Positions 12,119-25,100 of a stretch of DNA of 64,000 nucleotides are shown here, piece by piece (the first letter of the stretch is position 1; each line of letters starts with the position of its first letter). The notes under the pieces were generated by a model that was given only the letters and a program-made list of their open reading frames with translations, made no database searches and had not been told where the DNA came from. Source of the stretch: Auriscalpium vulgare (taxonomy: Eukaryota; Basidiomycota; Agaricomycetes; Russulales; Auriscalpiaceae). The stretch lies in the NCBI GenBank assembly GCA_019915015.1, contig JAHBBC010000001.1, forward strand, positions 3,472,001-3,536,000, in the 5' to 3' direction. The position numbers and the translations under genes were made by a program.

Positions 12119-13868
12119 TTAGATAAACTCGCTCATCGCTGCCATCTCCGGTCCGCCAGACTCCCGCTGCCCAATCTCCCAGTCTGTCAACCCCAGTCAG
12201 CACCGGTCGCTCCCAAGCAAGAAACACACGTACAGCTGTAGATGATCGTCACCGCCATCAGGATACCCGTCCCGCTCCCAATCGCCCCCGTCAGATCAGC
12301 AACCACAGACAAAAGCCCAAGGATCCCGCCGCCCAGCGCAGCCGCAGTCGGGATCACCCGCTTCAGCTCCTTGTACATCGAGCCCTCACGGTGCCCAGCC
12401 ATAACCTGTCGCGACCGTCAGCAAAAACATCGTAGCCACCGCCAATCGTACGCACCAGTTGCTGATCCTTGAGCTGCTTCGCAACCTCCCGAGGGCTGCT
12501 CCCCGACACCTCGATCCATGTCTTCGAGAACGCAGCGCACGCCGCCACCATGAACACCACATAGATGAACGTGTGGAACGGGTCCGTGAGCGCAGCGCGC
12601 AGCGTGTGCGGGGGCGAGATGTAGTACGCGATTCCCGATATAGCCGACAATTGAGACGTGTCCTCCATAGGCTGCACGCCCGTCAGTGCTGGTGCGTCGA
12701 AAGAGCCGGTATCCACACTCACCTCCCATACACCGAGCAACCTCACGAAGAAATTGTCCGGGAAGCGCGACGAAAGCATCTGCGAGATGACGTAGACGTT
12801 CGATGCGAGGGCCGACTCCAACATAATGGGCATGTTCGACGTGTAGAAGAGCTTGACCGGGTACGTGCCACGCTGACCGCGGAACTTGTTCGACTTGACC
12901 GGGATCTCGATGCGGAAGCCCTGGAGATAGATCACAAGGGCGAACACGGCCACCGTCGCGATCAGGTTCATCACGTTCGGCAAACGCTCCCGCCAGAACG
13001 CCTCGCGAAGAGCGCGTCCCTTGTCGTGCCAGGTGAACAGCAGGTGGAAAAGAGAAACGAGGGCGCCCTCGAACTCGGGGCCGCGTCCGGTGTTGACCGT
13101 GGTGGGGGAGAAGGCTTTCCAGACGATGGACTCGCAGATATTAGTCGCAATGAAAAGTGAGATACCGGATCCCAGGCCGTAGCCCTTTTGGAGAAGCTCG
13201 TCGAGGAGGATGACGATGAGCGCGGCGGCAACCAACTGGATAATGAGGAGGAGACAGATGCCGGCGCCCAGGTCGCTCGGTAGACCGTAAAGTCCCGTAA
13301 GGACGTAGACCGTGGCCTGACCCAGGGAGATGAGGAGGGCAAAGACTGGGGGGAAAATAGTGTGAGCACGTCATCATGAGATGTACGCGATACGACGCTT
13401 ACGCTTCTGCGCGCCGCTGAAGAGACCACGGTCCTCCTTCAAGGAGAAATCGACTTCGATGAGGTTTGCGCCAGCAAGCAGCTGCATGATCATTCCGGAG
13501 GTGACGATAGGACTTATTCCAAGTTCCATGAGGGTGCCGCGATTGGATGCCAGGATAACGCGCATCCAGTAGAAGGGGTCGGCGGAGTCGGACGACATGA
13601 TACCGTACAGGGGAACCTGGAGCAGACCAAGAAGATGAGGAGAGTCACCGCCGTCCATAGCACCTTCTGGTTGAAGGGAACCTAGTGCACATGGTGTCAG
13701 AAGGGATAGGGCGAGGGAAGGTAGCGCGCTACGGACTTTGCGGTCGGGTGACGAGACCTCCGGAAGGATGGGAAGGAACGGTCGGACGAGATTCAAAAAC
13801 CGGACTGGGGAAAGGGCAGATTAGCGAAATGAAAAGAAAGATAGAGAGAGCAACGTACAGCCGCTCAT
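12119..13868 (-). CDS. SEC61: Sec61 alpha, ER translocon channel (full-length copy, one apparent frameshift)
   Basis: Pore subunit of the ER protein-conducting channel. The first exon is 10 nt (13868-13859), then 13804-13737, 13681-13403 and further exons down to a last exon encoding [10 protein letters not shown] and the stop. Family motifs: [71 protein letters not shown] and [20 protein letters not shown]. At 13620 this copy has two G where the duplicate has three; the reading frame breaks between CS and QVPLYG. Sec61 is essential, so the missing base is probably a sequence or assembly error, not a true null. It shares an upstream region with divergent RPP1. Confidence 0.9.
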
Positions 13869-14080
13869 GACTGGGAGAAAGGTCAAGGAGCGACGGGGAC
13901 AAGTATGTACGAAGCAAGTAGAGTTGAGAGGCTTTCTAGTCGACAGCACATCCAATACCGACGTGGCACAACAAATACACGTAAACATCGCAGTCACGCG
14001 TTACCGCGTCACCGCCTCCAAAACCTTATCCAGCCCGTCCGTCCAGCGTCCCCGACCCCCATCCCCGCCTCTACATACCA
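13869..14080. promoter_or_regulatory. shared upstream region of SEC61 and RPP1
   Basis: Roughly 210 bp between the divergent starts of a translocon gene and a ribosomal stalk gene, repeated identically at 17278-17489. It has a pyrimidine-rich run (ccccgacccccatccccgcc) directly before the RPP1 start. No TATA box stands out. Confidence 0.5.
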
Positions 14081-14666
14081 ATGGTGAGTCTTCGTCGCCC
14101 TGCGAGCCCCCCTGGCCATCGGTGAAGCACAGGCGCAGCGTCTGTCTGTCCCGGAGACGCGTTGACAGGGTGGATGCACGGACGGGTGGACGGATGCAGT
14201 CAATTAACTGACCTTCGCCACAGGCCACCGCAGAGCTTGCCGCAACATACGCCGCCCTCATCCTCGCCGATGATGGCATTGAAATCACCGTGTGTTTCTA
14301 CCCCGGTGGCTGGCAGGGTTGCACACTGACGCGTGCACATCCAGGCGGATAAAATCGTGGCTCTGACATCTGCGGCCAATGTCGACCTGGAGCCCATCTG
14401 GGCGTCCCTTCTGGCGAAGGCTCTCGAGGGCAAGAACGTGAAGGATCTGCTATCAAACGTGGGCGCAGGTGGAGGTGCGCCGGCCGCCGGCTCCGCGCCT
14501 GCTGCTGCTGGCGGTGCCGCTCCCGCAGCGGAGGCAGCCGTAGAGGAGAAGAAGGAGGAGGAGAAGGAGGAGTCCGACGATGATATGGTACGTCTGCGTT
14601 CTCTATTAATCTGTGTGTTGAAGTGCGCTGAACATCGTCGCTTAGGGCTTCGGCTTGTTCGACTGA
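14081..14666 (+). CDS. RPP1: 60S acidic ribosomal protein P1 (copy A)
   Basis: Stalk protein of the large ribosomal subunit that recruits elongation factors. The first exon is only the ATG (14081-14083), a layout common in fungal ribosomal protein genes; then 14224-14289, 14345-14587 and 14646-14666 (333 nt, 110 aa). The N-terminal helical part reads [18 protein letters not shown] and [15 protein letters not shown], followed by an Ala/Pro/Gly hinge and the acidic end EESDDDMGFGLFD. The last intron separates the final six residues GFGLFD. Identical to the copy 3409 bp downstream. Confidence 0.96.
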
Positions 14667-14957
14667 TTCGTCCGCTCCGCTTCCTTATTACACTGCATTG
14701 CCTCTGTATACGTCCTTTGCCTGTTTGCACCCAATCACAAAATGCATCTGAGCAGACACAGTCTTGAAGTAAGTCTATGTTGCCAACCACGCGCAGTCGT
14801 TCCGCCACTATCTCGGAGTGACTCCTGGGCAACGCGGGTGAGATCTGCGCGGTGCGAGACACGCGTTACAAGTTCTGCTCTATTCTGGATCTTTCTCTAC
14901 GTATTGGTACGGCAACGGTCGATACATTTGCTGCGCAGTATTCGTTACAATTCCACT

Positions 14958-15755
14958 TCAGGCGGGAGCACCGCGAGAGACACCGAGGTCCTTCAAGAGG
15001 CCGTCCTTGAGGTTGTAAACAAAGCCGTGGACCCATACTTTCTTCTGCCCGTAGCCCATGCGTTCTGGATCGTCGAGGAGGCGACGACGTTGTCGACTTG
15101 CTGGCGAACATTCGCCTCGACGAGCTGGTTGAGAGCGTCTTCGGTGGACGACGCGTTGTGGGGGTCGAGGGACGTGGCAAGCTCAGTGAGCGGCTCTAAC
15201 CAGCGGCCAAGAGGGGTCCCGGGGGCAAAGGCTGCACCTGCGAGAGCACTTTGATGGCACGCAGCGGCGCCGCCACACTGGGTGTGACCGACGACGACCA
15301 CTGCGGACAAGGACATAGGTTGGGATGAGACAGGCAGGAAAGGAGAGAGAAAAAGCACCGTGGTCGACGCCGACGTGATCGACGGCGTAGGTGAGGACAG
15401 AGAGGGCGCTGTCGTCGTGCAGGTGGAATTGACTAGGTGACGTGTCAGGCGGGGGCGATGGGATATGAAAGGGAGAAGACGGACTTTGCGATGTTGCGAT
15501 GGACGAAGATGTCGCCAGGCTTGGAGGCGGTGAGGACGGATTCGGGCACGCGGGAGTCTGAGCAGCCGAACCAGAGAATCTGCGGGGGACGAGGCGAGGT
15601 CAGTCGCGGTCGAGTCTCGCCCATGCGGCATCTCGGCGACCGACCTTGGGCGACTGGCCCTTGGCGGACGCTTCGAAGAACCCAGGCTCTGCGCTATTAA
15701 CGGCGCTCGCCCATTGGGCGTTGGCGGTGAAGAGGCGGGCGAGGGCGGTGTCCAT
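14958..15755 (-). pseudogene. beta-carbonic anhydrase, copy A, frameshifted near the C terminus
   Basis: Same four-exon gene as at 18367-19165 but with CCC instead of CCCC at about 15052. After AWATG the frame changes to RRKYGS and the last ~25 residues are lost or replaced. The zinc-site motifs CSDSRVPES and GHTQCGG are intact, so activity could survive if the change is real. The indel sits in a C-run and may be a sequencing or assembly error; then this would be a normal gene. Starts at ATG 15755 just beside a G-rich tract. Confidence 0.75.
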
Positions 15756-15756
15756 G

Positions 15757-15840
15757 GCGCGGGGACGGGGACGGGGACGGGGACGAGGGCTGGGGCGGGG
15801 GCGGGGGGCTGGACGTGCTGGGGCTGGGGAGAGCTGGGAT
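15757..15840 (+). repeat. G-rich GGGGAC / GGGGCG simple repeat
   Basis: Runs of four or more G at short spacing on the plus strand, directly upstream of the carbonic anhydrase start (minus strand), so in its 5' leader or promoter. The pattern fits G-quadruplex-forming DNA. The corresponding tract at 19167-19255 differs in length and in the run ctggtgctggtgctgg, the most variable spot between the duplicate copies. Confidence 0.8.
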
Positions 15841-17277
<1,437 letters not shown>

Positions 17278-17489
17278 GACTGGGAGAAAGGTCAAGGAGC
17301 GACGGGGACAAGTATGTACGAAGCAAGTAGAGTTGAGAGGCTTTCTAGTCGACAGCACATCCAATACCGACGTGGCACAACAAATACACGTAAACATCGC
17401 AGTCACGCGTTACCGCGTCACCGCCTCCAAAACCTTATCCAGCCCGTCCGTCCAGCGTCCCCGACCCCCATCCCCGCCTCTACATACCA

Positions 17490-18075
17490 ATGGTGAGTCT
17501 TCGTCGCCCTGCGAGCCCCCCTGGCCATCGGTGAAGCACAGGCGCAGCGTCTGTCTGTCCCGGAGACGCGTTGACAGGGTGGATGCACGGACGGGTGGAC
17601 GGATGCAGTCAATTAACTGACCTTCGCCACAGGCCACCGCAGAGCTTGCCGCAACATACGCCGCCCTCATCCTCGCCGATGATGGCATTGAAATCACCGT
17701 GTGTTTCTACCCCGGTGGCTGGCAGGGTTGCACACTGACGCGTGCACATCCAGGCGGATAAAATCGTGGCTCTGACATCTGCGGCCAATGTCGACCTGGA
17801 GCCCATCTGGGCGTCCCTTCTGGCGAAGGCTCTCGAGGGCAAGAACGTGAAGGATCTGCTATCAAACGTGGGCGCAGGTGGAGGTGCGCCGGCCGCCGGC
17901 TCCGCGCCTGCTGCTGCTGGCGGTGCCGCTCCCGCAGCGGAGGCAGCCGTAGAGGAGAAGAAGGAGGAGGAGAAGGAGGAGTCCGACGATGATATGGTAC
18001 GTCTGCGTTCTCTATTAATCTGTGTGTTGAAGTGCGCTGAACATCGTCGCTTAGGGCTTCGGCTTGTTCGACTGA
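17490..18075 (+). CDS. RPP1: 60S acidic ribosomal protein P1 (copy B)
   Basis: Exact duplicate of the upstream P1 gene: same ATG-only first exon, three introns, 110 aa product ending GFGLFD. Both copies have intact frames and full upstream regions, so both could be expressed. Confidence 0.95.
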
Positions 18076-18366
18076 TTCGTCCGCTCCGCTTCCTTATTAC
18101 ACTGCATTGCCTCTGTATACGTCCTTTGCCTGTTTGCACCCAATCACAAAATGCATCTGAGCAGACACAGTCTTGAAGTAAGTCTATGTTGCCAACCACG
18201 CGCAGTCGTTCCGCCACTATCTCGGAGTGACTCCTGGGCAACGCGGGTGAGATCTGCGCGGTGCGAGACACGCGTTACAAGTTCTGCTCTATTCCGGATC
18301 TTTCTCTACGTATTGGTACGGCAACGGTCGATACATTTGCTGCGCAGTATTCGTTACAATTCCACT

Positions 18367-19165
18367 TCAGGCGGGAGCACCGCGAGAGACACCGAGGTCC
18401 TTCAAGAGGCCGTCCTTGAGGTTGTAAACAAAGCCGTGGACCCATACTTTCTTCTGCCCCGTAGCCCATGCGTTCTGGATCGTCGAGGAGGCGACGACGT
18501 TGTCGACTTGCTGGCGAACATTCGCCTCGACGAGCTGGTTGAGAGCGTCTTCGGTGGACGACGCGTTGTGGGGGTCGAGGGACGTGGCAAGCTCGGTGAG
18601 CGGCTCTAACCAGCGGCCAAGAGGGGTCCCGGGGGCAAAGGCTGCACCTGCGAGAGCACTTTGATGGCACGCAGCGGCGCCGCCACACTGGGTGTGACCG
18701 ACGACGACCACTGCGGACAAGGACATAGGTTGGGATGAGACAGGCAGGAAAGGAGAGAGAAAAAGCACCGTGGTCGACGCCGACGTGATCGACGGCGTAG
18801 GTGAGGACAGAGAGGGCGCTGTCGTCGTGCAGGTGGAATTGACTAGGTGACGTGTCAGGCGGGGGCGATGGGATATGAAAGGGAGAAGACGGACTTTGCG
18901 ATGTTGCGATGGACGAAGATGTCGCCAGGCTTGGAGGCGGTGAGGACGGATTCGGGCACGCGGGAGTCTGAGCAGCCGAACCAGAGAATCTGCGGGGGAC
19001 GAGGCGAGGTCAGTCGCGGTCGAGTCTCGCCCATGCGGCATCTCGGCGACCGACCTTGGGCGACTGGCCCTTGGCGGACGCTTCGAAGAACCCAGGCTCT
19101 GCGCTATTAACGGCGCTCGCCCATTGGGCGTTGGCGGTGAAGAGGCGGGCGAGGGCGGTGTCCAT
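18367..19165 (-). CDS. beta-carbonic anhydrase (copy B, intact)
   Basis: Zinc enzyme interconverting CO2 and bicarbonate. Exons 19165-19055, 18989-18895, 18842-18769 and 18710-18367 sum to 624 nt (207 aa), a normal length. Zinc ligands and catalytic dyad are in CSDSRVPES (Cys, Asp, Arg) and GHTQCGG (His, Cys); HRNIA is the conserved segment before the second intron. The C terminus [19 protein letters not shown] is in frame, unlike in copy A. There is no strong targeting signal at [15 protein letters not shown], so cytosolic location is likely. Confidence 0.94.
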
Positions 19166-19255
19166 GGCGCGGGGACGGGGACGGGGACGGGGACGAGGGC
19201 TGGGGCGGGGGCGGGGGCGGGGGGCTGGTGCTGGTGCTGGGGAGAGCTGGGATGG

Positions 19256-20169
19256 ACGGCGTGGACGAGCGGAATAAATAGGATTCGGGCGATGTCGCTC
19301 TGCTACGGCACGGTACAACTCCCTGCCTAGTCGCCTCGATACCGGGCACATCGCGCAGAGAGTACCCACTCACGTGCTCCCTCAGCTATCTTCCGCCACT
19401 GGCAACCGCGTGGGACGGCGGCGACGGCCATTACCAGCAGCCACCACCCTCGGCAACGTTGTCACCCTCAGCCAACGTTGATGACGGCTGCGTCGATCTC
19501 GACAACACCTATAGGCTATGCTGCAGCCTTTGCATCATGATCGTGATGCCCGCGGCACACTGCATCCTCACCTCTGCGCACATCTCGAACTCATCTTTGT
19601 ATTCACTTCATACCCCGTTATGTGTGGGTCTCTCTTGCCTGCTGGTCACCGTGCTTACGCTGGCAGCCCGGAAACTTGTTCTGCACCAACTCCGAATCAC
19701 CGCATTATGGCACGTATCATAGTCTATCTATCACGGGCCTATCAGGAAGCTACAACTAAAGCTTACATCTGCACCACATCAATTGGGTGTAGGAACGCTG
19801 TACCCCCGGCATCAAAATCCTAAACCATCAACGGGAAGCGTTCTAGCGCCTGCGAGACGATCTCACTCCCGCTGGACAGTGGGGGACAGTGTGAGTCTAC
19901 GCAAATTCCGCGGTGCCAGAGTGGACGAAGACGTCACCACCATCTGACATGCAACAAATGATTGGATCGGCACATAGCCATCTTTGGGATGCAAAGGTGA
20001 GACGCTACGTTCTTCACATCCTGATTCTCGAGTGCGCGGGTTTCTACGACAACTTACATTCCCACATATGACTGTTCGTGATACACCCGGCCGGCACCCT
20101 TTAAACGCGACCCCCAAGCTCCCCAAGCCCTAGCTGATCCTCCTTCCTCCTTCCACCTCCATTCCTATT
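19256..20169. other. gene-free flank of duplication copy B and upstream region of ADI1
   Basis: Repeats the non-coding flank of copy A up to 19930, then about 240 bp of unique sequence leading to the acireductone dioxygenase start, with a pyrimidine-rich run (cctccttcctccttccacc) just before the ATG. No coding region supported. Confidence 0.6.
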
Positions 20170-20937
20170 ATGCGCGCCTACTACTACGACAACCTGCCCG
20201 GCCACCCCCGCCTCCCGCATGACTCACAGCGGCCTGTGCCCCTCGAGACTTTAACCAAGCTCAACGTTCTCTACTGGCATGTGCCCGTCGACAGTCCGGA
20301 CGGCTGGCGCAAGAGCATCGACAAGCTCTCTGCCGAGAACGACTTCCGCCAGAACGACACGATCGACGTGACGCGCGACGGTCTCGGCGATGAGTACGAC
20401 GAGATTCTCAGGGAGTTCTTCGACGAGTGAGTCGCCTTGTGCCTTGGTCGTCGAGTACAGCTAACAGCTTTGGTAGACACTTGCACGAGGACGACGAAAT
20501 TCGTTACGTCGTCGAGGGCGCTGGATACTACGATGTCCGAGGTGCGTGCTACCGTGACTGCGTCGACTAGCCTTGCCAACTTCGCCCAGAGCACCCCACG
20601 GATGAATGGATCCGTGTCGTTCTCAACCCAGGCGACCTGATCGCGATCCCCAAGGGGGTTTACCATCGCTTCATGCTCGACGAGCAGGACCGCATTTACG
20701 GTTTGCGTCTCTGGCGGGTGAGTGGTGTCTCAGACAGCAACGAATGATTGATGCGAACTCTGACGACAGGACGTTCCCAACTGGACACCCGTCCCACGCT
20801 CTGATGCAAGTGATCGCAACACTCATCGAATCCAGTATCTGGAGAACCTCAAGAAGGCGGGTATTTCCGCGCCTTCTCCGGAGGGGTGGATCAGCTGGGC
20901 AGGCAGCGCCATCAGTAGGGTCATTTTCTGGCAGTGA
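20170..20937 (+). CDS. ADI1: acireductone dioxygenase (ARD)
   Basis: Cupin enzyme of the methionine salvage pathway that cleaves acireductone to the 2-oxo precursor of methionine. Exons 20170-20426, 20477-20541, 20590-20717 and 20770-20937 give 618 nt (205 aa), typical for the family. Metal ligands are visible in [14 protein letters not shown] (two His and Glu) and in KGVYHRFML (third His). The start MRAYYYDN is the usual eukaryotic beginning. The C-terminal WISWAGSAI is also family-like. Confidence 0.96.
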
Positions 20938-21099
20938 TGTAGGGATTAAATAATACGTTGTTTCTTGTGTATGCACATCTTGCTTCTCATAGTGGACTGC
21001 TTGATGTAACAGATGAATAACCTATTGGATTAACATGTAACAAGTATGGTACAGGAAAAGTCCATCAATTTGTTATTTGCGGCGTGAAGGCATGCTTTT

Positions 21100-22086
21100 T
21101 TACGGCTTCCTATGGAACTGCTGCTGGACATCGCTCCGTGACGCAAGCGCACTTAGAAGCAAAACATCAGATAGGCATGTCGGAGAAAAGCACGACTGAA
21201 CTTACCCCTCGCCACCCCAGAGAGCCAGAAGGCCGACAGACACCGCGGATACGACGCGTCTGTCCCAAGCAGGGCGGTCCCAATTGCTGTAGGCGAGATA
21301 GCTAACAGTGCCCAATACTCCCACATTCACTACAGCGTGCGGTTAGTATAGACAAAATATAGGCAAGCATACACGCACCTAAACCGACGAGACCTCCAAG
21401 GACGCCGGGGCGCAAGATGTGTTCGCGAGCATTGCGATACACAAGGGAACCCTTTTCCTTTGCTTTGCGCTCCTCCTCGCGCCCAGCCGGGGTCTTGCGG
21501 AACGACTCGGCGGCGTATCCTTCGGCACCGAAGAGCGCCAGAGTTGCGACGACAGTCGACGAGAGGATGCGCGGGTCGCGTCGGAAACGCGGCTCGGTGT
21601 ATAGAGCGTAGGACGTGCCTGCGAGGAGCCCGACGTTGACTGCAAAACGAGTGAGGACCTCATTTGGAACAATTTACTATGGACATACCAATGCCAATGA
21701 GACCACCAGCAACGGCAGGCCGAAGAACAGCTTCCTTGACGCGCTCCCAAACGTACAGACCATCTTCCTCCGCGGCCTCGATATGCCGCTTGGCTTTGGA
21801 CGGCTTGGGGTGAGAGCTGCCGCCGTTTATAGGCGGGAAGGAGACATCTGGAGAGAATTCAGAGGTGACGGTTTCTGGGTTCTCCTTGAAGTCGGTTGGG
21901 ACGACGTTGACTTTGAGTGTGTCGTCTGGGGTGGAGGGCGCCTCGGAGGGAGCAGTGGAGAGGAGAGCGGGGTCAGCGTGAGGCTGCGGGGACGCATGAG
22001 CAGGACAGTGAGGGCGAAGAACGGAGGCTACGGACCTGCTGGGACGGCGGAGGGGCGTTGTGGGCGGCGACGGCTGCGTAGGACAT
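21100..22086 (-). CDS. small multi-pass membrane protein, possibly OM14-like
   Basis: Exons 22086-22036, 21983-21689, 21639-21379, 21329-21206 and 21151-21100 give 783 nt (260 aa). An N-terminal Ala/Pro-rich part is followed by charged residues and two similar modules: a helix before Arg-Pro (VLRPAVAGGLIG and ILRPGVLGGLVG), a hydrophobic segment with NVG(L/V)L, then a second hydrophobic segment ending GAEG or GGEG. The internal duplication implies about four membrane spans. The shape resembles yeast mitochondrial outer-membrane protein Om14, but that is only an impression. The last acceptor is AAG. It is convergent with ADI1. Confidence 0.7.
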
Positions 22087-22195
22087 GGCGGGCGAGATGG
22101 GATGGACGAGCGGCGCGGGCTGGCTTAAGTAGATGCACGTGATGACGTCATGGGTGTTCGACGTCATGGGTATAATACAGGGTATTGATACATGC

Positions 22196-25100
22196 TCAGA
22201 ACACATCCGTCGAGTGCGGGCAGTCTGCAGACAGATGCCCATGGCTCTCGCAATCATCGCAGTACGCCTTGGACGACGTGCTCACACCCGCATCCGAGTC
22301 CCCCTTCAGCAGGTGGCAGCTGAAGATGTCGTGCCCCGGCTGCTCACAGATCTCGCACACATCCCCCGAACCCTGCCCGTCGTCCGACATGCTGTGCAGC
22401 GAGCTCGACGAACCGCTCGCAGCGATGTCCACGGCGTTCTTCGACGTCTTCTTCTGCGCCCGCGACAGCTTGTCTTTCAGCCGCTCCACTTCTTGTTCAA
22501 GCTCGTCCTGCAACGTTCAATATGGGTCAGGTGCCTTACACTTCGTCGCGCGCCCACTGACCTCGCGGTAGATCTTCCAGGAAAGCGTCAGTCCGTACGA
22601 AGCTTATACTATATAAACATCGGACACACCTTGGACTCGATCAGACTCTCTAATTCGCTGACTTCTTTGTTCAACTGGAATAGCATGCCCTGGTCAGTTG
22701 GCAGAGGTCGCATACACGAACAAAACCCACATCGTGAATGGTCCTCGCAGACTTGTTCTCGACTTCGTGCTGTTTCTTACGAAGCTGTTCCAGCTCAACC
22801 TGCATAGAGTTTCAGTGTCAGTCGCGTTTGAGCTACATTGAGAAGAGTTAATGGCCTCTAACCTCGTGTCGAAGCCGCATTTCTTTCATCGCTCGCTGCA
22901 GCTGCGCACCGTCAGCATCCAGAGAGGGCGAGGACTCATTCAGGCTTTGTTCTTCGCGGAGAATGCTGTTGTCAACACTATCCTCGAGTGACTTCATATC
23001 CTGAACCTTTCGTGAGACGGAATCGTGATGCAGTGTTACACTCGCTACCTCGCGCAGTTGCTCCGTCTCTGCCAGGAGCAGCTTGTTCTCCGCCTCCAGG
23101 AGCTTATACTGCTGCGCCGCAGCCGTATTCTCTTTTTGCAACTCCTGAATGATATGCCTGATACGACGGTCACGCAGCGCTCGCGTCAAGAGCACGTCTA
23201 CTCACTTGAGTCCAGCCAGCTCCTCCCGAACAGCACTTGACTCGTGTCGCGACGACGACGACGACGGTGTTCGCTTCATCTCGGACGCGCCGTTCGGCAA
23301 AGGGGTTTCACGATTGGCCTTCTTGCGCGTGCTCTCCAGCTCAGCATGCGACCTGTCCAGTCGCTCCCGGAGCTCGATGACCAAGTTCTGCTCATCGCGA
23401 AGCCTGACTTCCAAGTCCCTGTGGGTGGTTTCAAGCTGTGAAATGTTTCGTTGTCAATGCAATCGGTTTGACTCGGGAGCACCTACTGCGGCCTTCTCGC
23501 TCGTCAGTTCTTCGACAACTTCTTGCAGACTTGCATCGTAAGTCTCAGACCTGTGTTCGTCTGCCGTGGTGCCGTTCGCTTGAGCATGCCCCAGCTCCTC
23601 GACGACTCTCTTCAGCTGTGCAATTTCTTCGGCTGCACGGGCACGCTCGCTGGACAAGCGCTGTGCCATCTCCGCCAACCGCTCCGACGAATCGGATGAT
23701 GCAGAGTTGGTATACATGCTCTCGAGGTTCTGTAACGGGCACATCAGTTTCCATGGCTGAACACTTCTATGCAGTGCGCCTACCCCATCGTTCTGCATCG
23801 TCTCGATGTCAACACGCGCGAGGTCAAGTGCGACAGTACTTTCTCTGAGTGCTTCGTCAACCTCTTCAAGCCGGCCCCGCAGGCTCGCCTCCGACTTTGC
23901 CATTTGTTCCTTGTCCTTGTCCGCCTGTATGAGCTGTTTCTTCAAAGTTTCTTCCCTCTCTTTATGGCGCTTGAGTTTTTCCATGAGCATTGCCACCTCT
24001 TTATCTGCGGTGACCCGAGAGTTTTCCAACATGTCTTCCAGCCGCACAACCTGCTGCTGCAGGTGCGAAATCTGTTCACGGAGACTCTCGTTCTCGATCT
24101 GGATGGCCGTGGCGGTGTAGGGGGCCGCAGGCGTGGGAGATGACGGGCTTAGAGCTGCTGCGTTCAATCGACCTTGTAGATCGGTGACGAGGGCCTCCTG
24201 CTCGTATCGCTGGTCTTCTGCAGCAGCCAGCCGTTCTTCATAAAGGGCAATGGTCTCCTGCTCAGAAGTGAGACCCACCTTATATGCTTTGACATAAAAT
24301 AACCCACCTGGCCAGCTTGTCGGAGAGCGTCCACCTGCCCGCCTAATTCCCTTCGCTCATCCTCCAGTTCTTTGTACGACTTCTTCACCCTGGCCTCTAG
24401 CACAGAGATCTCGGCATCCTTTGCATTGAGCACAGCGGTGTTCTCGCTGACCACGCCCTCTTTCAGCGCGATGGCTTCCTTCAGGTTCTTCAGTAGCTCC
24501 TCTTTGTCGTCTAGTCGAGATTGGAGGTCGCGAACGCGCGCTTCGCCCTCGCCACGCACTTTGTCGGTGTCGGCGGCGGCATTCCCTACCGTACGCTCCA
24601 TCGCCTCGATCTTGGCCTCGCGTTCGTGCAGGGTTCGCTCTGCAGCCCTCATGGAGGCCTCAAGCTCAGCGACACGAGCGAGAGCGCGATCCTTGTCTTC
24701 CCGCAGCATCTCGCTTCTTCGTCGGGCCTCGAGCTCTTCGTTGTCTCGGCTGTCCAGTAGACTTCTGAGACGCTGCCTCTCCACCTCCAGCGTGTCTAGC
24801 TTGGCTTTAAACGCGCCACTGGACTCCAAATCATTAAACGCTGGACTGGGCGGCGCCGGAGATGGGGTTGTCGCTCCGGCAGAGCTTCTGCCAGATAGTA
24901 AGGATGCAATCCGGCCCTCTATCGCCTTCCCGTTGGATAGCAAGTCCGATGGACCGAGAAGATCGTTGTCCGCCAGGTCTGAGTAGTCAGTCATAGACAC
25001 GGTCCGCTTCAGACCGGGTGATAAAGGGGACGGAGGGGGTGGCATGGCAATGGCGCTGGGGATGCGACCGCGAGGGGTGAGCAGCGAGGGACGGCTCTTT

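Noticed and set aside
12459..13160. 233-codon plus-strand frame antisense to SEC61
   Set aside because: His/Arg-rich shadow of a well-supported gene on the other strand.
24372..24986. 204-codon Ser-rich plus-strand frame antisense to CLIP-170
   Set aside because: Shadow of the coiled-coil exon; Ser/Arg bias is what antisense of Glu/Leu-rich coding gives.
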